A stretch of DNA of 64,000 nucleotides from Halichondria panicea (lineage: Eukaryota > Porifera > Demospongiae > Suberitida > Halichondriidae): assembly GCF_963675165.1 (NCBI RefSeq), contig NC_087384.1:4581182-4645181 (forward strand). The letters run 5' to 3'. Within the stretch, counting starts at the first letter, position 1; each line of letters begins with the position of its first letter. The position numbers and the translations under genes were made by a program. Of the stretch, positions 25,101-33,601 are shown piece after piece. Under the pieces are notes generated by a model that saw only the letters and a program-made list of their open reading frames with translations, was not told the DNA's origin and ran no database searches.

Positions 25101-27714
25101 TTATGATCATATAAGTATACCGGAGTCCGTTTAAAGCTCAAACAGGGTGGCTGGAATAAGGCCGGGGGGAGGAGGGGAGCTAATATTTCTTGCCATTATT
25201 TGCCATATAGTTTCTCAATTCTCAATGTTCTCACATAATTATGCAGTGGCACAATAAATGTACGTACTGTTGTCTCAGGATTTCCCCCAAATTCAATTAG
25301 CTTATCAACATGTACATAAAGACTTACATATATACGGTATTCCCAAATTCAATTAGCTTGTCAAACAGGGTGGGCCCCCCTGTTCTTACTGTGTGTTCTA
25401 CTGCTGTGGGGGGAAACACTGGTATCCAGTATAGTGTACAGCCTACATAGCCTCACACCATGTGTATACATGCAGTGTATGGAAGTGTTTATTTTACTAT
25501 GAGTCACCACTTAAAGCTCTTCTTTTATACCCATACCCCATACCCATTCCACCCCACACACACAGACCACGACCGTCTCAAGCATTCACCCCATACTCAG
25601 TTACCCTGGGCAACATAGTGCAGGAGCTTCATCGCAGTCTCCTCCTTGCCATGGCAACAGAGAGTCAGCATAATACACTGACACAGGTGGTCCATACATT
25701 GGCTCAGTTGGTGGCCAACTGCCCCTATCATCAGCTGTCTGATGGCTATGTGAGGAGGGTCACAGTGGCAATTGAACGTTACTCTACACACAGAGGTGCG
25801 TATAATATAGAGACGTGTAAATTATACTTGTCCGTACATGTGTAGATCTATATCTGGTATGTCGGGAGTGCAATTTATGAGCACTGAACTTGACTATACT
25901 GGAGTGGAAATACCTGAATTCAGGCAATGATACAACTCCATAATATAATTTTTTGTAATCACCACAACGTATATTATTGGGGCGAGCGAAGTGAGTCTCT
26001 TACCTAGTGAGATTTTGTCTGTCTGTCTGTCTGTGTGTCTGTCATGTACCGACACGATATTCGGTTTTTGTATTTGCGACCCTTTACCAACTTTTACGTG
26101 AAATACTGTGCATGGGCACAACAGCTAGCTACACTCAGCAACGAAGGCTCAGACAAGACACAGAGACTCTTCAGGCCACTGGCAAGCCGTCAGAGCAGCT
26201 CAGATGGAGACCTTCTGATCACACAGGCGCGCCTGCAGGACATCACAGCAACTTACTTGCTATTTTTCATCAAGGATATAGGTCACTAAATACTTGTGTT
26301 CAGCATGGTCTTGTGATAATAACCTGCTAGCTCAACAGGACAACACAGAGACCGGACACTACGGCAGGTCCAGAGTACCTCAGATAGAAACTTCTGAGGT
26401 CACACATGCATGTACCCTTACAACATTAATATATAGGTCAGAGCAAGGGCGTATGAAGAGAAGAGGGCATGTAACTACAATCCATTGTATTATAAATGGG
26501 CGGGGGCTTATGTCTAAAAATAGTAAAGAATGCATTGCACGTGCACTGTTTTTGTGCGTGCACGGTGAAGATATACAGAAACTTACAGAGAAAGTAGCTA
26601 TTCTAGCTAAGCTAGCTAAGCTAACATACTGCAAATGATTGTAGCTCTCTATACTTAACATAGTAAATGATGCTAACAATACTCCATGACACTAGAAAGT
26701 GAGTAGCATAGTCGTACTAGAAGCAACGAGCCAGAAACCACAAACTTTGAGTTGTTACTGCACTTCCTTCGTTTCTTTGACTCCTGTCTTGATGTAGCAG
26801 GTATAGCAGTCATAGTGTTAAACTACTATACAACTCATAAACTAACAGGAAATGTTATACAAGAGAGATAAACGAGCTAATGGAAGAAAGTAGATAAAAA
26901 GTGCTGGCTCAGAGGTTTGGAGTTTTTACATAGAAAACATAAGCTCACGTGAATCGTGCGTGACCAACCTCCTCTAGTGGGCGGTTGGCTAAATATAGCA
27001 TATCCTGCTGACTCATCAATAATATGACGCATACACAGTATACATTGTGAGTTGCATGCCCTCTTCTCTTCATACACCCTTGGTCAGTACTTGCCAAGGA
27101 TTTTTCGCAGTACGTGGTAATTTTACTTGTTATCCTTGTAACTAAAGCTCAGACAAGACACAGACTCTTGAGGCCACAGGCACACCTGCAGTAAAAACGT
27201 GTGATAATAAACCTTGCTTGTCACATAAACATTAACAAAGAAGACAAACAACTTTGAAAAACTACTTCTGCATTTCTTAACGTCATTATAGCCTGCCGGC
27301 CATGCAGCTCAGTCTCAGTTAAGGTCTCAGAGTCACTAGCTAAACAGGATTGGTGACTGACCACATGAACAAAGTGCATCAAATTGAACTCAAACGCTTC
27401 CGCTCGCTCCATGACACCTTGTGTCACTGATATACTCTACCAACTAGAAGAGGATACATTTTGCAAATGATGATAATAATAGTTATTATTGCTCGAAATG
27501 AGCTAATAATAATTATTACTGCTATAGTTGCTTGTACTAACATTTCTCTTGCCCTCTAACCCTCCAGATACCAATGTCCAAGTTGCTTGTTTGACGTGTG
27601 CCGGTGCCGTGGTTTCCATCAGCCCTCCTCTGCCTGAGGTCATTAATTGGATCACTAATGAAGGGGGCTCCCCCTGGATCTTGGAATTCTGTCTCATACT
27701 ACTGCAAACACAAA
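9997..27714 (+). CDS. HEATR6: HEAT repeat-containing protein 6-like gene, 9 visible exons, C-terminal half not seen
   Basis: Nine exons can be chained with GT-AG boundaries and consistent phases: 9997-10146, 10748-10858, 11342-11479, 11666-11875, 12169-12672, 12827-12943, 13212-13288, 25566-25795, 27568-27714, giving about 560 codons. Recognition rests on exons 6-9: SFGLTFLPDGPRPPNSP, SLMTCVLKDPLPK, LLEGSKVYLAPADD, AFTPYSVTLGNIVQELHR and a following segment with PLPEVINW. These line up in order with the conserved N-terminal half of animal HEATR6, an armadillo/HEAT scaffold of unclear function. Exon 5 carries a low-complexity basic/serine-rich insert. Intron 7 is 12.3 kb and contains three opposite-strand family copies (C, D, E). 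After exon 9 (phase 1, good gtaagt donor) I find no further exons, so about half the expected protein is missing: either it lies beyond the window or the gene is broken here. Confidence 0.85.
10748..10858 (+). CDS. HEATR6: HEATR6 exon 2
   Basis: Acceptor ttcacag, 37 codons (VIEVLLRQFAEGRCAELS..), donor AAG|gtaaaa, phase 0 at both ends. Leucine-rich helical pattern as expected for HEAT repeats. Confidence 0.8.
11342..11479 (+). CDS. HEATR6: HEATR6 exon 3
   Basis: Acceptor ctcag after a pyrimidine tract, 46 codons (..GLLSVFLSRLTSVRPP..), donor CAG|gtctgt, phase 0. Confidence 0.8.
11666..11875 (+). CDS. HEATR6: HEATR6 exon 4
   Basis: Acceptor tttacag, 70 codons (DVKTLLESSGTVVN.. to ..LLQIK), donor AAG|gtatgc, phase 0. 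Two helical HEAT-like units. Confidence 0.82.
12169..12672 (+). CDS. HEATR6: HEATR6 exon 5 with low-complexity insert
   Basis: Acceptor tcctccag, 168 codons, donor AAG|gtgagt. It begins LVFSQLKCLQALLSRSP, continues through a Pro- and Lys/Arg-rich linker (PPPPSPKQRPQ, RRRQKRAK) and a Ser/Asp-rich acidic patch (SSSESDVSDSE), and ends KIRHLAFSCLTAVFK, the helix that leads into the conserved block. The basic and acidic linker resembles a disordered phosphorylatable or nuclear-localisation region (inference). Confidence 0.85.
12827..12943 (+). CDS. HEATR6: HEATR6 exon 6
   Basis: Acceptor gtatag, 39 codons (SLDTHTKFSFGLTFLPDG.. to ..VLKDPLPK), donor AAG|gtgaga. The most diagnostic HEATR6 segment. 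A degenerate copy lies at 37664-37775. Confidence 0.9.
13212..13288 (+). CDS. HEATR6: HEATR6 exon 7
   Basis: Acceptor gtttag, 77 bases (CRGGALSVLFTLLEGSKV..), donor ACAG|gtgtgt, leaving phase 2. The two left-over bases complete an Arg codon with the first base of exon 8, so the two are a matched pair across the 12.3-kb intron. A degenerate copy lies at 37999-38078. Confidence 0.88.
13289..16063. other. HEATR6 intron 7, 5' part
   Basis: Non-coding, AT-rich. It holds the MITE at 14653-14840 and a dispersed unit with gccatgttatgctttcgctc (about 15005-15080) also present near 27760-27830 and, inverted, 55885-55945. No other gene is visible. Confidence 0.6.
14653..14840. mobile_element. MITE-like element, TACCGTATAG family
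   Basis: Starts taccgtatagcgggcaat and ends ttattacggta. Internal arms pair (caaaatatttgtgg against ccacgaatattttg), making a near-complete foldback of about 190 bp. Sister copies: 18980-19189, 57782-57994, 62075-62285, and diverged 55501-55774. Confidence 0.8.
16064..17726 (-). pseudogene. Family copy C: nearly intact, single 4-bp insertion
   Basis: Start at 17726 (MKMTILGVIVIVLQ..) with the complete ectodomain up to the LDEEMC motif. At about 17426-17430 an extra tgca-like tetranucleotide (ggaccatgcacacatc instead of ggaccacacatc) breaks the frame. The downstream frame (16064-17431) is then uninterrupted through all membrane segments and the tail EYAPLLPTT. The gene lies antisense inside HEATR6 intron 7. 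With only one lesion it may be a recent pseudogene, a segregating allele or a sequencing error. If the error is real, the long downstream frame has a Met but no signal peptide. Confidence 0.8.
18118..18182. repeat. 24-bp tandem repeat
   Basis: The unit catattgcactgctgaaaagt is repeated two to three times in direct orientation. Confidence 0.8.
18535..18662. repeat. G-rich minisatellite
   Basis: Four near-copies of a unit of about 36 bp around ggggtggggctgttt, with cagcagta-like spacers. The plus strand carries runs of three to four G, so quadruplex formation is possible (inference). Open frames read through it are repeat artefacts. Confidence 0.8.
18855..18972. mobile_element. Foldback element, cgtgcactcgggatg ends
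   Basis: Left arm ttacacgtgcactcgggatg pairs with the right arm catcccttgtgcccgtg, with a matching ggaatatattgcact inner arm. Related units lie at 7950-8035 and 51470-51560. Confidence 0.7.
18980..19189. mobile_element. MITE-like element, TACCGTATAG family
   Basis: Starts taccgtatagagggtaattt and ends aattacctgctatacagta, with complementary internal arms built from cacgaatattttg words. About 210 bp, non-coding. Confidence 0.85.
19205..19345. repeat. Palindromic element of about 140 bp
   Basis: The left arm (caatggcctcgagtggtata, then gatttacacgcgagagtaat) is the inverse of the right arm (gattactcgagcgtgtaaag, then ataccacgagaggccatag), with a short centre near 19265-19280. Confidence 0.75.
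20652..20719. repeat. Near-perfect 68-bp hairpin
   Basis: tgaccacagccatggtatat pairs with atataccatggctgtggtca, and the inner aagttatac pairs with gtataact. It could form a strong stem-loop in RNA or DNA. Confidence 0.85.
20847..22915 (-). pseudogene. Family copy D: decayed, interrupted by about 1 kb of repeats
   Basis: Only the last coding stretch (20847-20930, tail-coding words gcgtattcgcttgggtcact) and the N-terminal half (about 21968-22915) remain. The latter still shows ectodomain and first membrane-segment homology but with many indels and stops. Between them sit dispersed repeats (21108-21610), and the segment coding the later membrane helices is missing. The most decayed long copy, so probably one of the older ones. 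Confidence 0.8.
21108..21610. repeat. Two dispersed repeats inside copy D
   Basis: Unit 1 (ttgaggcgtagccgcatg.., ctgtctgttccagctgtaac) matches 3951-4095, 36925-37115 and 55096-55410. Unit 2 contains a locally doubled gtatagtagtccgttggttt-like segment and gtttgtttg runs, and matches 3775-3935. Confidence 0.75.
23209..24876 (-). CDS. Family copy E: intact multi-pass membrane receptor-like protein (555 aa)
   Basis: Uninterrupted single exon, antisense within HEATR6 intron 7 and ending only 690 bp before HEATR6 exon 8. First ATG at 24876 (MFSLKMTTLGIL..); the ATG five codons later (24861) aligns with the start of the paralogues and may be the true one. Signal peptide, the 11-Cys ectodomain with CGPLNRTGLLCSHCQPG, membrane segments starting GWLLFFVRLTVPLT, a divergent second-loop signature (LCRNDPFAISGYTP, DFMGLF) shared only with copy F, then FLLSYSRF, YKKDRYNYFDAF and the tail EYAPLLPPTT. 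Copy-specific changes are spread along the protein, with the sharpest in the extracellular loop after TM2. Function unknown; see copy B for the family reasoning. Confidence 0.88.
   Translation of the reverse strand: MFSLKMTTLGILVIVLQVVLVSSQECPTWFIRQANKCECGQQINTILQCSNVTNKTEILEGFCLTYNNDTEHFGACPYNTNSRLSQLMDVPSDVSKLDEEMCGPLNRTGLLCSHCQPGLGPAVFSYYKECKECIPQPLGWLLFFVRLTVPLTLICVIVIVFQINIASPVLNSFVLMAQVLNTALCRNDPFAISGYTPSYSFYKFVTDFMGLFNLDFFMFLIPSFCISEHMSTLTVVAIEYLAALYPILFTLVVYLFISLHDRGCKIIVICWRPFHKCLARFRRRWELKAPVVNAFATLFLLSYSRFCSISLNILKPIPLYDKYGNVTYTLFFAADFKMNTYIPLAILSSILTVTMVLLPAVFLLFYQNRFFQRCLFSCKIKCVLIHELANITQGYFKNGTTPGTRDCRWFAGVYLLLRIIFIASSAQTYHLIVCQMMLIITPAIILGLRPYKKDRYNYFDAFLLIVLAIGTSWYTYREAYKSTGWLFVVIIATGILMLYIVLFISWTVSALPRRTFSCCHGRRVTHQTGSSTDNEALPHRISDPSEYAPLLPPTT
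24877..25565. other. Between copy E start and HEATR6 exon 8
   Basis: Presumed promoter region of copy E on the minus strand and the 3' end of HEATR6 intron 7 on the plus strand. A short direct repeat (cccaaattcaattagctt, about 25288 and 25338) is the only structure seen. The pyrimidine- and ACACAC-rich acceptor of exon 8 is at its end. Confidence 0.5.
25566..25795 (+). CDS. HEATR6: HEATR6 exon 8
   Basis: Acceptor cacacacag. 230 bases encode PRPSQAFTPYSVTLGNIV.. and ..LSDGYVRRVTVAIERYS; donor CAGAG|gtgcgt, leaving phase 1. Strongly HEATR6-like (conserved AFTPxS and ELHR). Its degenerate twin is at 3426-3645. Confidence 0.9.
25796..27567. other. HEATR6 intron 8, repeat-bearing
   Basis: Contains a direct repeat of gctcagacaagacacagac-like words (26145 and 27147) and a MITE-like unit (26445-27090). 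The several open frames here lack any family signature. Confidence 0.55.
26445..27090. mobile_element. MITE-like element with about 35-bp inverted ends
   Basis: The left end has aagggcgtatgaagagaaga and gggcatgtaact; the right end near 27050-27088 is its inverse (gttgcatgccctcttctctt, catacaccctt). About 640 bp, no coding frame of note. A related gagggcatgcaactc end lies near 2235 and 2945. Confidence 0.7.
27568..27714 (+). CDS. HEATR6: HEATR6 exon 9 (last visible)
   Basis: Acceptor cctccag. The first two bases complete a GAT codon from exon 8, then TNVQVACLTCAGAVVSIS and PLPEVINW, then SPWILEFCLILLQTQ; donor CAAA|gtaagt, phase 1. The match to the HEATR6 stretch around its PLPEV motif is clear. 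The perfect donor implies at least one further exon that I cannot find in the window. Confidence 0.85.
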
Positions 27715-28404
27715 GTAAGTTGTGATGATTAATTTGAATACGTATATATTAAACGAGTGTAGCAAGCGTGCGCTTGCCAATGCCTCTCGCCATGTTTTTG
27801 CTTTCGCTCAAAAGTATTAAAGTGTTATAGAAGAGGTAAATAATTTGCAATGTGCTTTGATTGTTTCACAAGAAAGGAGTGTCCACAGTTAATAGTGTAT
27901 ACTGATCGTCTTAAATTGCCTGTAGCCAAACAGTGGGAGCAAAACTTTGTCGAAGGCATATAGTCAGTAGTCTGTGAGATATATAGTACAATTCAATCAC
28001 AGAATTAAATCAACGATACTGAAGCAACTGCATGTTATTTAAATGGCCTGTAGCCAAACAGTGGGAGCAAACCTTTGTCAAAGGCACAGAGAATTTAAGC
28101 ACAGACAGTATAGACTAAGTATATATAAACAAGCAAAAAGTGTGTATCTAATACTGAGAAGAAATGACTTGTGTACATGTAGCTATTGTTACCAGACTTG
28201 TGTACATGAATCTATTGTTATCTAGTCTATATTGTATCATTTGTTTTGTGGCTTACCTGTATACCAGAACCTCAAGAAAAAGAAGTACAGTAACTGCCAC
28301 ACTGCATGGATTCTCTAACATGTGGGGATGAGCCCGCATGCGCATTGCATCCACAGGAATAATTAAAGGATGTGTCCAAAGAGATCACAATGGCTACTAT
28401 AGCT
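27715..28404. other. Between HEATR6 exon 9 and copy F
   Basis: Holds a direct repeat (gcctgtagccaaacagtggg at about 27930 and 28045) and a dispersed unit (27760-27830). No exon 10 candidate with the right phase is visible. Confidence 0.5.
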
Positions 28405-29353
28405 ATATATACATTTCCGTATTTGTCATATAAAGGTATTGGCTTCAAGAGGTTTAAAGAAATCGAGCAAAACCTGCTGTAGGATAGTAAAAACAAAGTT
28501 GCAAATGCATTCACTACAGGAGCTTTTAGTTCCCAGCGCCTTCGAAACCTTGCTAAGCACTTGTGAAATGGCCTCCAGCAAATTACAATTATCTTGCATC
28601 CTCTGTCGTCAACCAAAGTGAAAAGGATTGGATATAGAGCTGCTAGGTACTCCATTGCTACTACTGTCAGTGTGCTCATGTGCTCACTGATACAAAATGA
28701 AGGAATTAAGAACATGAAGAAGTCCAAATTGAATAGCCCCATAAAATCAGCGACAAATTTATAGAAGGAATAAGAAGGTGTATATCCGCTTATAGCAAAT
28801 GGGTCGTTTCTACACAATGCTGTGTTTAGCACCTGAGCCATAAAAACAAAGCTATTCAGAACTGGAGAGGCGATATTTATCTGGAACACAATAACAATAA
28901 CACAGATCAAAGTCAATGGTACTGTAAGCCTGACAAAGAAGAGTAACCATCCTAAAGGCTGTAGCATGCATTCCTTACATCTTTGTAGTACAAGAAGACG
29001 GCCTGTCCCAGTCCTGGTTGGCAGTGACTACAGAGCAGCAGCTCTGTGCGATTGAGAGGACCACACATCTCCTCATATAGCTTTGATAAATCAGAGGGTA
29101 CATCCATGAGTTGTGATAGTCGACTATTTGTGTTGTATGGGCAGGCTCCAAAATGCTCTATATCATTGTTGTAGGTTAAGCAGAAACTCTCTAATATTTC
29201 TGTCTTGTTTGTCACATTCGAGCACTGCAATATAGTATTGATCTGTTGTCCACACTCACACTTGTTTGCTTGGCGTATAAACCATGTTGGGCATGTTTGG
29301 CTAGACACCAGAACTACCTGTAGTAAGATCACAATCACTCTGAGTATCGTCAT
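28405..29353 (-). pseudogene. Family copy F: 3'-truncated, frameshifted
   Basis: The start aligned with the paralogues is the ATG at 29353 (MTILRVIVILLQVV..); the longer upstream frame to 29524 is not conserved. A one-base loss near 28975 shifts the frame after the ectodomain, one extra Leu codon lies at about 29038, and an in-frame 21-bp deletion removes seven residues of a membrane segment near 28610. Homology stops at about 28405, mid-gene, so the last five or so membrane segments and the tail are gone. Closest to copy E. Confidence 0.85.
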
Positions 29354-30304
29354 ATTCAAGCTTTTGACTAGGAGAAAGAAAGACCTGCACTCATTAATTA
29401 ATGTTCTGATAAACTGAAACCGCGAGTTATCAAAATTAATGGTGAAACAATAATATTTAAAAACCAACATTAAAAGTACCGGTATAATTATATGCAAGAA
29501 CTCAAAAGTATTATAATTATACATGCACTAATTACTGTACGTATTACTAGAATGTTTTCCGAGAATCAAAAATAATTATGTGAACTTTGCGAGTTTCTGC
29601 TGAATTGACTCATTCGCAAAGGTTTTTCACTCGCATAATAGTTATTGGTATAAGTGCATGCATGTTTATAATATAATTATTCAACCCACCCCCCTGCTTC
29701 GACAGCGAACCGCATAACGTTCCTATACTTACGGTCAACGATACTTGCATGGTTGGCAGTCGTATGGCCAAGGCCAATATTTAATTTACGGCAGGAAGTA
29801 CTTCCTGTTGTTCAATTGTACCTGCGGTTTCAAGCTCAATTTATGCACAAACTTTAGCTTAGCATAACACTCTATTCCTTGAACGTACATGCAATACAAC
29901 TGAATATTCTTTATTCTTATTCTATCCTCTTCATATAACAATATATATATCACAAGTTAAACACAGAGTCTTGCTCAACACAAAAGGTTTTTGTGCAGCC
30001 ACCAAAACCTTGCGGTTTTGACCTACCTGCACATTAGCTGATGCAAAATCAGTTCCCCATCCCATACCCAGTCCAGACTTGGAATAGAACTAATTCTAAG
30101 GTTGATGCTGATGTTTTCCAAAATTTGAACTGTTCTACCGCATATTCATTACGGTAGGGTATGTCAAAGTGGGCAAGGTTTTACACACATACCACATGGA
30201 ATTCCAAGAGTTGACCATTATTTGTTTGATCTGGTAAGCTATGAAAACAATGCACAATGTCATGCAGCATATACTGTGTATAATAGAATACAGAATCCAG
30301 CAAA

Positions 30305-32038
30305 ATGAGATCTGCTAGAGACGTTTCTAGCCAAAGAAGAGAGCCACGGGATGTGAATTCAGCAGTACATCCAGATCAACTATGCGAACAATGTGCTCTG
30401 TGCAAGAAGACAGACTTTTCCAAGTATTCCCACCCCAAATCCTGGAAGAATCCTTCACTACTCCAGCAACTCCAGGTCGCTGAGCCGTTTCTCAACATAC
30501 AGCCTGAAAGCTGCATTTGCTTGCTGTGTAGGCGAGATGTGAGTAAAGTCAGTGATGTTAGCTTCTCACCTAGATGGAGAAGGTGTACAAATATAGTCAA
30601 ATTGTGTTATATTCCCGATTGTCTAAACACTGACATTAAAGTTTCTAAGTCAGTAAATGTACAAGAGCTAGCACTATTTTTTCCAGTGGGAGACATAGAT
30701 GATGCTACTGTTTCTACTGTGGACGGTACTGATGATATACCACTTTGCTCACATCACTATATGCAATGGTATAAGCATACGCATTCAGCACATAGTAACT
30801 GTAAAACGTGTGGTAAAAAATTCAATAAGTACAGCAAAAGCCGTCCTGTACCAGAACCAGAACTACTTCAGCGTTTCTTAAACACCAACACTGAATTCAG
30901 TGACATCTTACACCCAGGTGATCGTGTATGCTATGTTTGCTATAAGTCACATCTTGTCGCTGTAAAGCAAATGAACTATGAATTACTAACTGTAAGCACT
31001 GATGCAGGCCTGACAGACTTAATTGTTGATATAAAGCAGAATCTTCCTACAACGTTAGAAACATGGGAAAATATAATCGACTATACTGCTCGATCACTAG
31101 CTGTTAGAGTAGGCGAAGCCCTTCTAAAACAGACTGCAATACTACTACCACGATTGTATGCGACTTTCAAGCTGGAAGTAGACTCGGTAGCCAAAAATAT
31201 TAAGGTAGACAAGGAGGACCAAGATTTTCCTAGTAATGCTTGGGTAAGAAACTCTCTCTCATCTCTGCTAAAGCATCACATGGCTTACAGATGTACCATT
31301 CGAAAGTATGGAACGCTACTATACCGCCAAGAGGGTGATCTTGTACATGCCCTTACTGTAGCTCTTGGGCAAGGCAACACAACTTTACAGTCTATTGATG
31401 ACAATGCTACATGTATGCTTACAAAAGTATGTGAGAATATTAATAACAAGCTATATGATCAGGCCAACAAATTGATTACAACTGACACTGTAAAGCCACA
31501 CAATATTGAACAAATCAATGTGGATGCATTTATTGATGACCTAGATCCTACAATCTGGAAGGCTGTATGTTTAATAACTCAACCACCGAACAAAAAACTA
31601 ACGTACGTCCGAAAAGTCAGAACAGTATTTGCTCTATGCCAGATACTTTTCACTATCAATCGGCAATGCTCTTTCCCTCTACATACACTCATAACAGACG
31701 CTATTGATATTTGTGGAGGATCCATTCGATTAAAAACCTTACTGAATCGCCTAGGTGTTTGTGCAAGCAGTGAAACACATGCTAGGTACGTACAATACAG
31801 AGTTGAGATGAGGCAAAGGGATGGGCCATTGGATGGACATATACTAGACTGTCCTATCATTGTTTCAGCTGATAATTTAGACTACCAGCAAAGTTTTGCT
31901 TGTGTCTACAGTGGCAACCAAAGTATTGGCTGGCACGGTACCACTGTACAAATCTGCTTATCAAATTCTAAGAACCCACAGCAATGGAGACCAGTGCAGA
32001 TATCCAACAGCCTACATGTACCACTACCAGCCTTGTAA
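30305..32038 (+). pseudogene. Element protein, part 1: Cys/His clusters and start of a D-rich core (577 codons)
   Basis: ATG at 30305. Two zinc-binding-type clusters are visible: residues about 28-80 (CEQCALCKK .. CICLLCRRD) and about 145-220 (LCSHHYMQW, CKTCGKKF .. VCYVCYKSH), each with the pattern C-x2-C, spaced His, then C-x2-C. A helical middle region follows. Near residue 519 comes SADNLDYQQSF and near 542 GWHGTTVQ. The hydrophobic strand followed by a D-N-x-D motif resembles the first catalytic strand of RNase-H-like transposases or DUF6589-type proteins (inference). The frame closes at 32036, but coding character continues in another frame from about 31980, so a frameshift lies just before. 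Confidence 0.7.
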
Positions 32039-32040
32039 AA

Positions 32041-33336
32041 AGGGCATACTCAACACGTTCTCCTTATAAAACCCAAACTCTAAACTCTCCTAAACCTAAG
32101 AAAGTTAGACGAAGTAGAACTGGGGTTGAAACCCGAGGCACAACATAGTCAACAACAGCTGCTGCTATTACTATAGCCGCACAGATACAAGTAACTGATA
32201 TGCAAACCATCTCAATGGAAAACTTTGAGTTAAAAACGGAAGAAAAACATTCACTGACGATATTAGGTGAAATCTGCGAGCAGTGCATTGTGCTAAAATT
32301 GGCAAACGAACAGAATCCAGATTCACTAGTTGGTATCCAGCAGTACTATTGTTTGTCACAGAATGTACCTTCTCCCGAGAAAACCTCAATAATTTACTAT
32401 AAAGTTCTAGATGAAAAGTGTGACACCAAAGAAACTCTACTCAGCATCATTAATGATCTCTACACAGAATTTATACTGTCTGGTAAGAAAACACATGTAA
32501 TACTGGAGGGTGACCAAGCTACCTACGAGAGATTGCACTCAATCAGAGTAGAATATGGGAATGAAAGCAAATGGCTCATCATCTTTCCAGGTGATTGGCA
32601 TTTCTTAAAGAATTATCAGGAGGTATTGATCAAGATATACTTCGATGCAGGTCTGAGTGACCTAGCAAGATCTAGTGGCTACCTGCCAAGGTCAATAGGT
32701 ACTAACTTCAAACGTACTCACCGTTTTCTCCTTGAAGCATGGGAGGCACTGTACAGAGTCCTGTTGAGATACTTTCTCTCCAAGCAAGCTCCCAGTGAGT
32801 TCTTACAACAAGTATCAGCACTGCTTCAGAACTTTCCTCCTTCAGAGAACCAAGCAAACGCTCACAGAAACCTGAATGAATTGATAGAAACAATTAGAGA
32901 GATAAGTAGTGATGCATCTGACTTCGAAAGCTACATGAGCAATGAATCAGAACAGAATCCCACCCTCAAGTTTTGGTTGCAATTTTTGTTCAAAGATTAT
33001 TTAGCATATCTTGCACTATACTTGGCAATGCGAAGTGGGAACTGGGATTTGCGAATGGCAGCTATAAAATTGATGGGACCCCTCTTTACTGCCTTTGACC
33101 GGCCCAAGTACTCAAAGCTTATACCTCTTCACATAAAAGAGATGTTATCTGTCCCTGCTGATATTCTCTCTCACCTGAAAGAAGGCAGGTTCACTGTCAG
33201 TATCCTCGGGCGAGCCTGTCATTCGATCGGTATTGATGAGGCGCACGAAATGTGCATCAACAAGGACTGCAAGGAGTATATCACTAGACCATCAGCAGAG
33301 AACATGAGTCGACTGGCGTCATTTTTACCTACATGA
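32041..33336 (+). pseudogene. Element protein, part 2: GDQ / GDWH region
   Basis: Continues part 1 in another frame: 32041-32145 encodes a basic linker (KPKKVRRSR), then a TAG at 32146, then an open frame to the TGA at 33334 (Met at 32200, 378 codons). Residues counted from that Met: VILEGDQATYERL at about 100 and IFPGDWHFLKNY at about 129, then a helical region. These two Asp-centred motifs are what I recall of the DUF6589-like, possibly RNase-H-fold, proteins of repeated elements in marine invertebrates. A catalytic role is inference. Confidence 0.65.
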
Positions 33337-33601
33337 GCAAAAGCAATCAAAAATTTAGAAACACAGATTTTTGCAGATAGTAAAGCTAAGAAGCCCGAGA
33401 AACAAGTTACCAATTTACACACAAGTGACCCAGAGAGCAAAATCAGTTAGACCAGAACAAGCTAATGACCTTTCCAACTTCAGAGAGATAGGTCTTAATA
33501 CTCTCAAACAGTACATTGAGTACTACATTCTTAGAACACCGAGTGTTAAGCCACCAAAACACAGAAAGACATTATTAACCTTTACTGAAAAACACGCATG
33601 A
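33337..33601 (+). pseudogene. Element protein, part 3: short link with frameshift and stop
   Basis: Coding character passes from frame 1 to frame 2 around 33430, and the frame ends in a TGA at 33599-33601 (frame starts at 33371, 76 codons). The residues between (LNTLKQYIEYYILRTPSVK..) look like a linker of the same protein. Part 4 follows in the same frame directly after the stop. Confidence 0.55.

Noticed and set aside
28265-28330. Candidate HEATR6 exon 10 after a ccag acceptor
   Set aside because: In the required phase it stops within nine codons and shows no HEAT-like pattern.
29354-29524. N-terminal extension of copy F
   Set aside because: Not conserved in any paralogue; the signal peptide starts at the ATG at 29353.
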